The notes beneath the pieces are model-generated. The model was not told the DNA's origin and did no database searches. It saw nothing but the letters and a program-made list of their open reading frames with translations. A stretch of 17,750 nt of DNA. Origin: BRH-c25 sp035417425. Lineage in GTDB: Bacteria > Bacillota > Clostridia > Lutisporales > Lutisporaceae. The DNA is taken from contig DAOLPD010000049.1 of NCBI GenBank assembly GCA_035417425.1, positions 1 through 17,750 on the forward strand. Reading direction: 5' to 3'. The stretch's first letter is position 1. Each line of letters starts with the position of its first letter. Shown piece after piece: positions 7,126 to 15,042 of the stretch. A program made the position numbers and the translations under genes.

Positions 7126-7692
7126 ATGTATCTGATTGCCGGTCTGGGAAATCCCGGAGACAAATATAGATATACAAAGCATAATGTGGGCTTTATGGTA
7201 CTGGATTATTTTGCTTCTGTCCATAATATCAGCATCAGCAAAATAAAGCACAAGGCATTATTGGGAGAAGGCTTGATAGGAGAGGAAAAGGTTGTACTGG
7301 CAAAGCCCCAGACATTTATGAACTTGAGCGGAGAAAGCATATATGAGCTTGTTAATTGGTACAAGTGTGACATATCCAGGCTTATAGTGGTATATGATGA
7401 TGTGGATATTGATACAGGAAGAATCAGAATAAGGCCGGAAGGAAGCTCAGGCACTCATAATGGAATGAAGTCTATAATATATTTATTACAAACGGACCAG
7501 TTCCCCAGGATTAGGGTTGGTATCGGCAAACAGCCGGATTATATGGATTTGGGCGATTATGTATTGAGCAGGTTTTCAGATGAGGAAATACCTTTGATGG
7601 AGGAGTCTGTCAAGAATGCGTCTCTGGCTATCGAGGAAATAATAAAAAATGGCATAAACTCGGCAATGAACCGGTATAATAGGGAAAAATGA
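7126..7692 (+). CDS. pth: Peptidyl-tRNA hydrolase
   Basis: Pth cleaves the ester bond of peptidyl-tRNA released from stalled ribosomes, recycling tRNA; it is normally essential. I placed the start at the ATG at 7126 (188 residues) because GGAGG at 7116-7120 lies 5 nt upstream. An in-frame GTG at 7114 overlaps that site, and the protein then begins MYLIAGLGNPG as the family does. The catalytic His is His19 in YTKHNVGF (E. coli His20). KPQTFMNLSG holds the peptide-binding Asn, and the conserved Asp lies in VVYDDVDI. It is the last gene of the glmU-prs-pth group; a short hairpin with eight Ts starts 8 nt after the stop. Confidence 0.96.
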   Translation: MYLIAGLGNPGDKYRYTKHNVGFMVLDYFASVHNISISKIKHKALLGEGLIGEEKVVLAKPQTFMNLSGESIYELVNWYKCDISRLIVVYDDVDIDTGRIRIRPEGSSGTHNGMKSIIYLLQTDQFPRIRVGIGKQPDYMDLGDYVLSRFSDEEIPLMEESVKNASLAIEEIIKNGINSAMNRYNREK

Positions 7693-7699
7693 AGGCAAC

Positions 7700-7722
7700 G
7701 CTTCAACAGAAGCCTTTTTTTT
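7700..7722 (+). terminator. Terminator after pth
   Basis: GCTTC (7700-7704) and GAAGC (7709-7713) form a short stem with loop AACA, followed after one C by eight Ts. A competing pairing AAGGC (7692-7696)/GCCTT (7712-7716) may make it leaky. No clear promoter for mfd follows, so read-through into mfd is possible. Confidence 0.6.
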
Positions 7723-7757
7723 CTGACATTATTGACCCTGGCTAAGGAGGTGATAAC

Positions 7758-10700
7758 TTGAGCATCGATAACGTGCTTAAGCCTCTTTATGAAATGGAAG
7801 AGTTCAATGAACTGCTTTCATCTCTACAAGCAAATCTGAATACAGTAGAAGTCTATGGTATTTCCGATACCCAGAAGGCTGCGGCAGCTGCATTTGTATG
7901 CAGGCATTTTGGAAAGGCGTGTCTTTTCATAACGCACAATGATTTGCTTTCCAGGAAGATTTATGAGGATATATCTTTTTTTGAGCCGGATATGGCGGCT
8001 TTAATGCCCGGCAGGGAGTTGGTATTCCACAGGATTGATGCCAGAAGCAATGAAATTCTGCAGAACCGCTTAAAGACATATGATGATATCATCAACGGCA
8101 AAAATTGCATTGTCTGCACTTCCATAGAGGCACTGCTCACAAGGACAGTGTCTCCTGAGCTTTTTGCATCAATGACCAGGGAACTTTCAGTGGGAGAAAC
8201 CGTCTCATTGGATGAGATCAAAGAATATTTCATTAAAGCAGGATATGAGCGAATTGACATGGTAGAGGGCAAAGGCCAGTTCTCAATAAGAGGAGGTATA
8301 ATTGACTTCTTTTCTCCCATACACCAGAACGCAGCCAGAATTGAACTTTTTGATGATGAAATAGATTCCATCCGATACTTTGATGTGCTGACCCAGCGTT
8401 CTATAAATAAAATCGAAAAAATCAAAATCACACCTGCCAGAGAATTCATCGTTAAAGAGGAGGAGTTCCTCCTGGGTGCGGAAAACCTTCAGTCAGAGCT
8501 TTCTGCAAGGCTTAGGGCATCAGGAAATGAGCGCAGGAAGAAAACCTCCGATATCAGGGTAAGGGAAAAGATATCCGAGGACATTGAAAAAATGAGGCAG
8601 GGTATACACTTTGAGGGAATAGAAAAATATTCGCCGTATTTTCCCGATAAGAATTACAGTCTCATTGATTATATGAAGGATTGCATTATTTTCATAGATG
8701 AGCCTAACAGGATAAAACAGCGCTGCGAGACCATAGGGACGGAATTCATGGAGCATTTTAATCAGCTTCTGGAGAAGGGTGAAGTTCTGCCGGGACAGTT
8801 TGAGGCATTATTTACTTACGAAGATCTTGTTCCAAGGATCCGGGAGAGAAAGACAGTCTGCCTGGATTCATTGTATAAAAGCAGTAATGATTTTATTCCT
8901 CAGAAAACCATAAGCATTACCAGCCGATCAATGCATCCTTTCCATGGCAAGCTTTCCATGCTTATGGAAGAGATTGCCGCATGGAAAAAGCATAGATACA
9001 GGGTTCTGATACTTTCAGGCTCAAGGGATAGGGGCCTGAGGCTGGCTTCAGATCTTAGGGACAGGGATATTGATGCAATATACAAGGATGAGCTTGATAT
9101 TGAGCTAAAAGAAGGACATGTAATCATTCTTCCCGGAATACTAAACAGCGGATTTGATTTTCCATCGATAAAGTATGCCGTTATAAGCGACAGAGAGCCT
9201 TTCGGCTCAAAGGGCAGGAAGAAGATTGAAAAGAAAAAAGGCAAAGCCATAAATGTGTTTACCGATCTAAAAGCAGGGGATTATGTTGTTCACGAGAATC
9301 ATGGCATAGGACAGTACGTTGGGATAGAGAAACTGAAGATAGATAACACCACCAGGGATTACCTTCATATCAGGTATTCGGGGAATGACAAGCTTTATAT
9401 ACCCACAGACCAGCTGGATATGATTCAGAAATATATAGGAGCGGAGGACAAGGGCCCCAAGCTGAACAGACTGGGCGGAACAGAGTGGGTGAAGGTTAAG
9501 ACAAAGGCCAAGAAGGCCATAGAAGCTATGGCGATGGATCTTCTTAAGCTTTATGCAGAAAGGCAGCAGGCGGTAGGCTTCGCATTTTCAGAGGATACCA
9601 GATGGCAGAAAGAATTTGAGGATATGTTCCAATATCAGGAGACTCAGGATCAGTTGAGATGCATTGAAGAAATCAAGAAGAGCATGGAAGATCCAAGGGT
9701 AATGGATAGGCTGTTATGCGGGGATGTAGGATATGGAAAGACTGAGGTTGCTCTCAGGGCGATATTTAAGTGTGTCATGGACAACAAGCAGGCGGCAATC
9801 CTGGTTCCTACGACAATACTGGCGCAGCAGCATTATAATACCTGTATTCAAAGGTTTGCCAGCTTCCCTGTAAATATAGATGTTTTATCCAGATTCAAGA
9901 CTCATGCTGAGCAAGGCAGGATAATTCAAAATATAAAGAATGGCAATGTGGATATAATAATCGGAACCCACAGGCTCCTGCAGAATGACGTGGAGTTCAG
10001 GGACCTGGGGCTCTTGATAATTGATGAAGAGCAGAGGTTTGGCGTTGCCCATAAGGAAAAGATAAAGAGTCTTAAAAAGAATGTGGATGTGCTGACTTTG
10101 ACTGCGACTCCTATTCCAAGAACACTGCACATGTCCCTTGCAGGTATAAGGGACATAAGCATAATTGAAGAACCTCCGGAAGAAAGGTACCCCGTTCAGA
10201 CCTATGTAATGGAGTATAACGAAGAGGTAATCAAAGACGCAATTGCCAAAGAAATAGCAAGAGGGGGCCAGGTATATTATTTACACAACCGTGTGAGAAG
10301 CATACAGAAGATTGCCGCAAAGCTTAAGACGATGATACCCGAGGCAAGGGTGGCGGTAGCCCACGGACAGATGGAAGAGAAGATGCTTGAGGACACTATG
10401 CTGGATTTTTATAATAATGAATATGATGTATTGGTTTGTACAACTATTATTGAAGCAGGCCTGGATATTCCCAATGTAAACACCATAATAATAAGTGATG
10501 CAGATAAGATGGGACTATCACAGCTTTATCAGCTCAGGGGAAGGGTTGGGCGTTCCAACAGGCTTGCTTATGCATATCTGACATATCAGAAGGATAAGGT
10601 GCTGAATGAAGTTGCAGAAAAAAGGCTTCAAGCCATAAGGGAATTCACTGAGTTCGGTTCCGGTTTTAAAATAGCCATGAGGGATCTGGAAATCAGAGGA

Positions 10701-11276
10701 GCAGGCAACTTACTAGGCAGGGAGCAGCATGGTCATTTGGAGGCCATAGGATATGACCTTTATATAAAGCTGCTTGAGGATACGGTAAAGGAGCTTAAGG
10801 GTGAAGAGGTCGCAGAGGCCGTTGATACATCAATAGAGCTTAAGATTAGTGCATTTATTCCGGAAAACTATATATCCGATGAGAATCAAAAAATTGAGAT
10901 TTATAAGAAGATTGCATACATTGGAAGCCAGGAAGATATCTATGACATTGAAGAGGAGATAGAGGACAGGTTCGGAGACTTACCGCAGGTAGTCAGGAAT
11001 CTGCTGGATATATCCTATATAAAGCATTTAGCCGGTAAATGCAATGTAGTATCCATAACTCAGAGGAAAAACAGCATATTGGTGAAATTCAGCAACGATA
11101 GGAGCATTAAGCCCGAAACAGCTATAAGGGTAGCAGGGGAATACATTGACAGGCTGCTCTTTACCGCAAGCGGCCAGCCATATTTCACCATAAAAGTTGA
11201 TGAGGACAGGCCGGAGGAGTATATCAAATTCTTAAAAGAATTCCTAGGAAAAATTAGTAGTTTTCAGAATGGTTGA
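7758..11276 (+). CDS. mfd: Transcription-repair coupling factor Mfd
   Basis: Mfd is an ATP-dependent translocase that pushes stalled RNA polymerase off DNA and recruits UvrA to the lesion. The start is TTG with a near-perfect ribosome binding site, AAGGAGGTGAT at 7744-7754. The length of 1172 residues is full (B. subtilis about 1177). In order: the N-terminal UvrB-like module including GQFSIRGGIIDFF; the CarD-like RNA-polymerase-interaction domain from about 505 (AGDYVVHENHGIGQYVG); the RecG-like helicase core with Walker A CGDVGYGKTE (about 653-662), DEEQ (about 756), TATPIPRTL (about 782) and QLRGRVGRSNR (about 925); and the C-terminal TRCF domain from about 1020. It lies between pth and prsA; B. 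subtilis has the small gene fin between pth and mfd, which I do not see here. Confidence 0.97.
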   Translation: MSIDNVLKPLYEMEEFNELLSSLQANLNTVEVYGISDTQKAAAAAFVCRHFGKACLFITHNDLLSRKIYEDISFFEPDMAALMPGRELVFHRIDARSNEILQNRLKTYDDIINGKNCIVCTSIEALLTRTVSPELFASMTRELSVGETVSLDEIKEYFIKAGYERIDMVEGKGQFSIRGGIIDFFSPIHQNAARIELFDDEIDSIRYFDVLTQRSINKIEKIKITPAREFIVKEEEFLLGAENLQSELSARLRASGNERRKKTSDIRVREKISEDIEKMRQGIHFEGIEKYSPYFPDKNYSLIDYMKDCIIFIDEPNRIKQRCETIGTEFMEHFNQLLEKGEVLPGQFEALFTYEDLVPRIRERKTVCLDSLYKSSNDFIPQKTISITSRSMHPFHGKLSMLMEEIAAWKKHRYRVLILSGSRDRGLRLASDLRDRDIDAIYKDELDIELKEGHVIILPGILNSGFDFPSIKYAVISDREPFGSKGRKKIEKKKGKAINVFTDLKAGDYVVHENHGIGQYVGIEKLKIDNTTRDYLHIRYSGNDKLYIPTDQLDMIQKYIGAEDKGPKLNRLGGTEWVKVKTKAKKAIEAMAMDLLKLYAERQQAVGFAFSEDTRWQKEFEDMFQYQETQDQLRCIEEIKKSMEDPRVMDRLLCGDVGYGKTEVALRAIFKCVMDNKQAAILVPTTILAQQHYNTCIQRFASFPVNIDVLSRFKTHAEQGRIIQNIKNGNVDIIIGTHRLLQNDVEFRDLGLLIIDEEQRFGVAHKEKIKSLKKNVDVLTLTATPIPRTLHMSLAGIRDISIIEEPPEERYPVQTYVMEYNEEVIKDAIAKEIARGGQVYYLHNRVRSIQKIAAKLKTMIPEARVAVAHGQMEEKMLEDTMLDFYNNEYDVLVCTTIIEAGLDIPNVNTIIISDADKMGLSQLYQLRGRVGRSNRLAYAYLTYQKDKVLNEVAEKRLQAIREFTEFGSGFKIAMRDLEIRGAGNLLGREQHGHLEAIGYDLYIKLLEDTVKELKGEEVAEAVDTSIELKISAFIPENYISDENQKIEIYKKIAYIGSQEDIYDIEEEIEDRFGDLPQVVRNLLDISYIKHLAGKCNVVSITQRKNSILVKFSNDRSIKPETAIRVAGEYIDRLLFTASGQPYFTIKVDEDRPEEYIKFLKEFLGKISSFQNG

Positions 11277-11289
11277 TATAGGGTATAAT
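11261..11289 (+). promoter_or_regulatory. Candidate promoter of prsA
   Basis: TATAAT at 11284-11289 has a weak -35 TTTTCA (11261-11266) at 17 nt, and its start would lie about 30 nt before the prsA TTG. Overlapping it, CTAGGAAAA (11244-11252) and TCAGAATGG (11264-11272) are 11 nt apart and carry the AGGA and GAAT cores of sigma-H but miss several flanking consensus bases. Either would overlap or follow the mfd stop. Confidence 0.4.
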
Positions 11290-11326
11290 TAACCTTGACT
11301 AAAAACAAGTAGGGGAGCGATGTAAA

Positions 11327-12298
11327 TTGTTTAATAAAAAATGCAGGCTGATTTTAGTATCTTTGGCACTTGTATTGCTGACAGTATTTCCGACTGCCTG
11401 CAACATGGTCAGAGTAAATCCCGAAGTTGATAATAAGACTGTAGTTGCAAAAGTTTCGGGAAAAGAGATTTTAAAAGAAGAATTCAATAAAATGTTTAAT
11501 ATATTCAAGACACAGTATGAACAGCAGTTTGGTACGGAAGTATGGGATCAGGAGGTTGAAGGAAGAAAGTTCGGCGATGTTGCCAGGGAAAAGCTTCTGG
11601 ACATGCTGATTGATGAAAAACTTCAGATGGCAGAAGCCGCGAAGCTTGGGATTGTCATTACAGATGACGAAGTGAACGCAGAAATTGAAAATGCCAGAAA
11701 ATACTTCGATAATGAAGAAAAGTTCAATGAGTTTCTTAAGGGGCAGGGTGTTGATCTTGAATACTTCAAGGAATCGGTAAAAAAGGAGCTTACCATAAAT
11801 AAACTTGTTGATAAGCTCACTGAGAATATAACAGTTACTGATGAGGAGTCAAAGAATTATTATGATACCCATCAGGATGTATTTATGAGCGTCAAGGCAA
11901 GCCATATACTGCTGGATACAAAGGAAGAAGCCGAGAAAATGCTTACAAGGGTAAAAGCCGGGGAGAATTTTGCCGAGCTGGCCAAGCAGTATTCAAAGGA
12001 TCCCAGTGCAAAGGAAAACAGCGGAGATCTTGACTACTTCAGGCATGGAGATATGGTGGAGCCTTTTGAGAAAGCGGCTTTTGCACTAAAGCCCGGAGAG
12101 ATCAGTGAAATCGTTCAGACTGACTTTGGTTTTCACATTATAAAAGTTGAGGACAGTAAGCTGGACAAATTTGAGGATGTAAAAGAAATGCTTAAAGGGA
12201 ATCTGCTATATGAGAAGAAAAGCTCGGAATATGAGAAGCTTCTCGAAGAAATGAGAAAGAATGCAGAGATTGAGAAGTTCACCAAAAATTTAAAATAA
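11327..12298 (+). CDS. prsA: PrsA-type peptidyl-prolyl isomerase / foldase lipoprotein
   Basis: This 323-residue exported protein is a PrsA/SurA-like foldase that helps secreted proteins fold outside the membrane. The start is TTG with AGGGGAG at 11311-11317. The N-terminus is a lipoprotein-type signal: basic MFNKKCR, a hydrophobic run to about residue 22, then Cys25 in FPTAC as the likely lipidation site (Pro at -3 is unusual). A SurA-N-like helical region (about 40-185) with many Lys/Glu follows. The parvulin rotamase domain is at about 190-285, with VKASHILLDTKEEAEKM, FAELAKQYSKDPSAKENSGD and GFHIIKVED. The tail is a charged helix. It lies 50 nt after mfd with a possible own promoter, and a terminator begins 12 nt after its stop. 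B. subtilis does not carry prsA at this locus. Confidence 0.9.
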   Translation: MFNKKCRLILVSLALVLLTVFPTACNMVRVNPEVDNKTVVAKVSGKEILKEEFNKMFNIFKTQYEQQFGTEVWDQEVEGRKFGDVAREKLLDMLIDEKLQMAEAAKLGIVITDDEVNAEIENARKYFDNEEKFNEFLKGQGVDLEYFKESVKKELTINKLVDKLTENITVTDEESKNYYDTHQDVFMSVKASHILLDTKEEAEKMLTRVKAGENFAELAKQYSKDPSAKENSGDLDYFRHGDMVEPFEKAAFALKPGEISEIVQTDFGFHIIKVEDSKLDKFEDVKEMLKGNLLYEKKSSEYEKLLEEMRKNAEIEKFTKNLK

Positions 12299-12310
12299 AA
12301 TATGAAAAAT

Positions 12311-12333
12311 GCGGTCGTGAGACTGCTTTTTTT
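12311..12333 (+). terminator. Terminator after prsA
   Basis: GCGGTC (12311-12316) pairs with GACTGC (12321-12326, one G-T) around GTGA and is followed by seven Ts. Confidence 0.75.
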
Positions 12334-12360
12334 CTTATTATCTATAATTTGCAAAATTGT

Positions 12361-12390
12361 GTATAAAAAATTGTTGTTGGTAAAATAATA
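12361..12390 (+). promoter_or_regulatory. Sigma-G-like promoter of spoVT
   Basis: GTATA (12361-12365) matches the sigma-G -35 consensus GHATR. After exactly 18 nt, AATAATA (12384-12390) matches the -10 CATWHTA at six of seven positions. spoVT is a sigma-G (forespore) gene in B. subtilis, which supports the call. The leader would be about 37 nt. Confidence 0.55.
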
Positions 12391-12433
12391 ACCATTACAA
12401 ACAATTATGTAAATTCGAAAAGGAGGTTTTAAG

Positions 12434-12991
12434 TTGAAAGCAACCGGAATTGTAAGAAGGATAGATGACCTTGGAAGAGTTGTAATACCAAAAGAGATAA
12501 GGAGAACTTTGCGTATAAGAGAAGGGGACCCTTTGGAGATATTTACAGATAGGGAAGGTGAAGTAATACTTAAGAAATATTCCCCCATAGGAGAACTCAG
12601 TGACTTCGCAAAAGAATATGTAGAGTCTCTTCACAGTTCCATGGAGCATATAACATGCATAGCCGACAGAGATACCATTATTGCTGTTGCGGGAGCACCA
12701 AAGAAAGAATTGCTGGATAAGAGGGTAAGCCCTTCATTGGAAAGAATAATGGAAGACAAGACAACAGTTGTTTTAAGCCTGACCGGAGAAAACAAAATGA
12801 TCAATATATCTGCTGATGAAGAGGGTACACCCAAATATACCGCCGGAGTTGTGGCACCGATCATAACCCAGGGTGATTCTATAGGCGCAGTTTTGTTACT
12901 TTCTAAAGATCCAAACGTACAGATGGGAGAGCTGGAGGTAAAATTGTCGGAGACGGCAGCCAGCTTCCTTGGCAAGCAAATGGAGCAATGA
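12434..12991 (+). CDS. spoVT: Stage V sporulation transcriptional regulator SpoVT
   Basis: SpoVT is an AbrB-family DNA-binding protein that activates and represses forespore genes late in sporulation. The N-terminal swapped-hairpin AbrB domain (MKATGIVRRIDDLGRVVIPK and the following EIRRTLRIREGDPLEIF, residues 1-37) is nearly identical to the Bacillus protein as I recall it. The C-terminal half (about 55-185) is the GAF-like domain that distinguishes SpoVT from the short AbrB and Abh proteins. The length of 185 residues compares with 178 in B. subtilis. The start is TTG with AGGAGGT at 12421-12427. It is monocistronic, between the prsA terminator and its own terminator at 13007, with a sigma-G-like promoter upstream. 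Confidence 0.96.
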   Translation: MKATGIVRRIDDLGRVVIPKEIRRTLRIREGDPLEIFTDREGEVILKKYSPIGELSDFAKEYVESLHSSMEHITCIADRDTIIAVAGAPKKELLDKRVSPSLERIMEDKTTVVLSLTGENKMINISADEEGTPKYTAGVVAPIITQGDSIGAVLLLSKDPNVQMGELEVKLSETAASFLGKQMEQ

Positions 12992-13006
12992 TGAAGGTTG
13001 AACGAA

Positions 13007-13036
13007 AGTAGTAGTCGGAGAGGCTGCTACTTTTTT
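13007..13036 (+). terminator. Terminator after spoVT
   Basis: AGTAGTAGTC (13007-13016) pairs with GGCTGCTACT (13022-13031) over 10 bp (two G-T) around a 5-nt loop, followed by a T-run to 13036. Confidence 0.85.
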
Positions 13037-13072
13037 GTTCTATAATGCTTGTTTTTTGGCTATATTAGCTAT

Positions 13073-13216
13073 ATATATCGTGAAAAAATTTATCATCACA
13101 AAAGTAGTAGAAGCATCTACTTTTGTATTATCAAATCTGTATTTTTCACGATATATGAATCAATGAAAATGTTTCGCACTACATCAATTTAGTATAATAT
13201 GTTTAGTGCGAAACAT
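13073..13216. repeat. Structured tandem element, copy 1
   Basis: Three stems are visible. Stem I: 13073-13087 (ATATATCGTGAAAAA) pairs perfectly with 13142-13156. Stem II, nested inside it: 13098-13107 (ACAAAAGTAG) pairs with 13117-13126, loop 9 nt. Stem III: 13169-13181 (ATGTTTCGCACTA) pairs with 13204-13216 (TAGTGCGAAACAT), loop 22 nt, containing TATAAT at 13193-13198. Single-stranded positions shared with copy 2 include TTTATCAT inside stem I, GAATCAA between stems I and III, and ATGTTTAGT on the 3' side of the stem III loop. Function unknown; it could be a structured RNA in the leader of the downstream gene, a DNA operator array or a mobile palindromic element. Confidence 0.75.
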
Positions 13217-13247
13217 ATATATAAATACTTTTGTTAGTTTTGCACAT

Positions 13248-13389
13248 ATATGTCGAGAAAAATTTATCATTATAAAATCAGATAGATTCTGATTTTGTGT
13301 TAAAGCAAAGTACTTTTCACGACATATGAATCAAGGGAAATGTTTTATACTATTTGAATTCAATGTAAAATGTTTAGTATAAAACATTT
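13248..13389. repeat. Structured tandem element, copy 2
   Basis: The same three stems as copy 1 are present, with different bases. Stem I: 13248-13261 pairs with 13314-13327 at 13 of 14 positions (one A-A). Stem II: 13274-13282 (AAAATCAGA) pairs perfectly with 13288-13296 (TCTGATTTT). Stem III: 13338-13352 (AAATGTTTTATACTA) pairs perfectly with 13375-13389 (TAGTATAAAACATTT), with the same 22-nt loop length as copy 1. Paired substitutions relative to copy 1 (for example GCG/CGC replaced by ATA/TAT in stem III, A-T by G-C in stem I) keep pairing intact. It ends 45 nt before the ATG at 13435. Confidence 0.75.
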
Positions 13390-13434
13390 AGATATGTTAG
13401 AATAATTATGCCAAGTTCTTTTGGGAGGTCAGAA

Positions 13435-15036
13435 ATGGGGTTTCACAAACAATCATTCATAAAAGGTGCTGCAATTCTTGCAGCTGCAGGTATAATATCA
13501 AAGGTGCTGGGTGCCATATACAGAATACCTCTGGGCAGGATAATAGGCTCTGAGGGGATGGCGTACTACCAGACTGCATATGATCTCTATATAATGATGC
13601 TGACAATCTCGGCTTACTCCATACCCATAGCTATATCCAAATTGGTATCGGAGAAAATAGAGATAGGAAGGCGGGATGAGGCACATAAGACTTTTAAGGT
13701 GGCGCTTTCGCTGATAGCCTTCTTAGGGATAACACTATCTGCGATATTGTTTTTCAATGCCAAAGGCTTTGCGATGATGGTGAAGAACCCGGGAGCATAT
13801 GTAGCCGTTCTCTGTGTTGCACCGGCAATATTTACAGTATCACTGAGCGGAGCTTTCAGGGGATACTTTCAGGGTATGCAGAATATGACTCCCAGCGGGC
13901 TATCACAGGTGACGGAACAAATTGCCCGTGTTGTTTTCGGTTTCATTCTGGCGATAACATTCTTATCTGTGGGATATGAGGCTGCGGCAGGAGGAGCGGT
14001 GTTTGGCACTACAATAGGAGGACTTGTCAGTTTTCTCACTCTTATTTACATATACAGAATGAAAAGGGGCGAGATAAAGGCTGGGATAAGGGCTGACAGT
14101 CAGTTGAAGAAAGATTCCGCCTTAAGCATCATAAAGAAAATAGTGATATTCTCAATACCAATTACAATTGGCGGCAGCATAATGCCGGTAATGAATGTTA
14201 TTGACACTTTTATTGTAATGGATAGACTTCAAGCTGCGGGTTTTTCCCACGAAACTGCAACCAGCCTGCTTGGGCAGCTTAAGGGTATGGCAGGGGCTTT
14301 TATTAATCTGCCTCAGGTGTTTACAATAGCTTTAGCTGCAAGCCTGGTTCCTGCAATATCGGAGTCAATAGCAAAAAGCGATTTCGGCAGTGCTTCAAGG
14401 AAGTCAGAACTGGCAATCCGTCTTAGCCTGCTTATCGGATTGCCTGCTGCATTCGGTCTTTTTATACTTGCAGATCCGATAATGAAGCTTATGTATCCGG
14501 CGGAACCTGCATCTTTAGGAATGGTACTTCGTTATCTTTCTACAGCCGTTATATTTTTGACGCTTGTCCAGACAATGACAGGAATACTTCAGGGTATGGG
14601 AAAGGAAAGAATACCTGTAATGAGCCTGATTGTAGGGGCTTTGGTGAAATTTGCAGTAAGTTATACCTTGACCTCAATACCCTTCATAAACATTAGAGGT
14701 GCGGCAATAGGTACAGTTGCAGGATATGCTGTATCAGCCTTTCTTAATCTGTCTGCAATAGTAAAACATCAAAAATCAAGTATAAGAATAACCAAAATAA
14801 TCGTGAAGCCTTTAATAGCTACCGGTGCCATGATGGCTGCGGCATATTTGAGTTATAGGCTGCTTTTCGAAGCAATAGGGAGGAATTCTGTAGCGACGTT
14901 GATAAGTGTGACGTTTGCTGCACTGGTATATGGTATTGTATTGATACTCATAAAGGGAATAGCAACGGAAGAACTGGAAATGACTCCGGGGGGCAAAAGG
15001 CTTTCAAGCATATTGAAGAAAAAAGGGTTGTTATAG
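13435..15036 (+). CDS. yabM: MOP/MATE-superfamily flippase, SpoVB/YabM-like
   Basis: This 533-residue integral membrane protein belongs to the polysaccharide-exporter / SpoVB family, whose members flip lipid-linked sugars such as peptidoglycan or exopolysaccharide precursors. It starts MGFHKQSFIKGAAILAAAGIISKVLGAIYRIPL, the family's typical opening. Roughly 14 hydrophobic segments follow, with FRGYFQGMQNMTPSGLSQ and LQGMGKERIPV in the usual cytoplasmic positions. I use the ATG at 13435 because GGGAGGT at 13423-13429 sits just upstream; an in-frame ATG at 13408 lacks such a site. Position between spoVT and mazG corresponds to B. subtilis yabM; a SpoVB role in spore cortex synthesis is possible but not proven by sequence. 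The gene is preceded by the tandem structured elements. Confidence 0.9.
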   Translation: MGFHKQSFIKGAAILAAAGIISKVLGAIYRIPLGRIIGSEGMAYYQTAYDLYIMMLTISAYSIPIAISKLVSEKIEIGRRDEAHKTFKVALSLIAFLGITLSAILFFNAKGFAMMVKNPGAYVAVLCVAPAIFTVSLSGAFRGYFQGMQNMTPSGLSQVTEQIARVVFGFILAITFLSVGYEAAAGGAVFGTTIGGLVSFLTLIYIYRMKRGEIKAGIRADSQLKKDSALSIIKKIVIFSIPITIGGSIMPVMNVIDTFIVMDRLQAAGFSHETATSLLGQLKGMAGAFINLPQVFTIALAASLVPAISESIAKSDFGSASRKSELAIRLSLLIGLPAAFGLFILADPIMKLMYPAEPASLGMVLRYLSTAVIFLTLVQTMTGILQGMGKERIPVMSLIVGALVKFAVSYTLTSIPFINIRGAAIGTVAGYAVSAFLNLSAIVKHQKSSIRITKIIVKPLIATGAMMAAAYLSYRLLFEAIGRNSVATLISVTFAALVYGIVLILIKGIATEELEMTPGGKRLSSILKKKGLL

Positions 15037-15042
15037 AATAAG

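Larger units (their letters stand above)
13037..13434. other. Non-coding region with tandem structured elements, upstream of yabM/spoVB-like gene
   Basis: About 400 bases lack any supported gene. The region is occupied almost entirely by two imperfect tandem copies of a roughly 145-nt three-hairpin element (13073-13216 and 13248-13389), described separately. It begins after the spoVT terminator and ends at the ribosome binding site GGGAGGT (13423-13429) of the next gene. An open frame starting at 13408 is only the upstream extension of that gene. Confidence 0.8.

Noticed and set aside
7693..7757. A fin (yabK) homolog between pth and mfd
   Set aside because: Only 65 bases separate the two genes, and they are filled by a terminator and the mfd ribosome binding site.
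13073..13389. CRISPR array
   Set aside because: Only two units exist, they are about 145 nt long with internal stems and non-identical sequence, and there are no short identical repeats with unique spacers or nearby cas genes.
13408..13434. N-terminal extension of the yabM/spoVB-like protein from the ATG at 13408
   Set aside because: It lacks a ribosome binding site, while GGGAGGT at 13423-13429 lies inside the extension and points to the ATG at 13435, which gives the usual family N-terminus.
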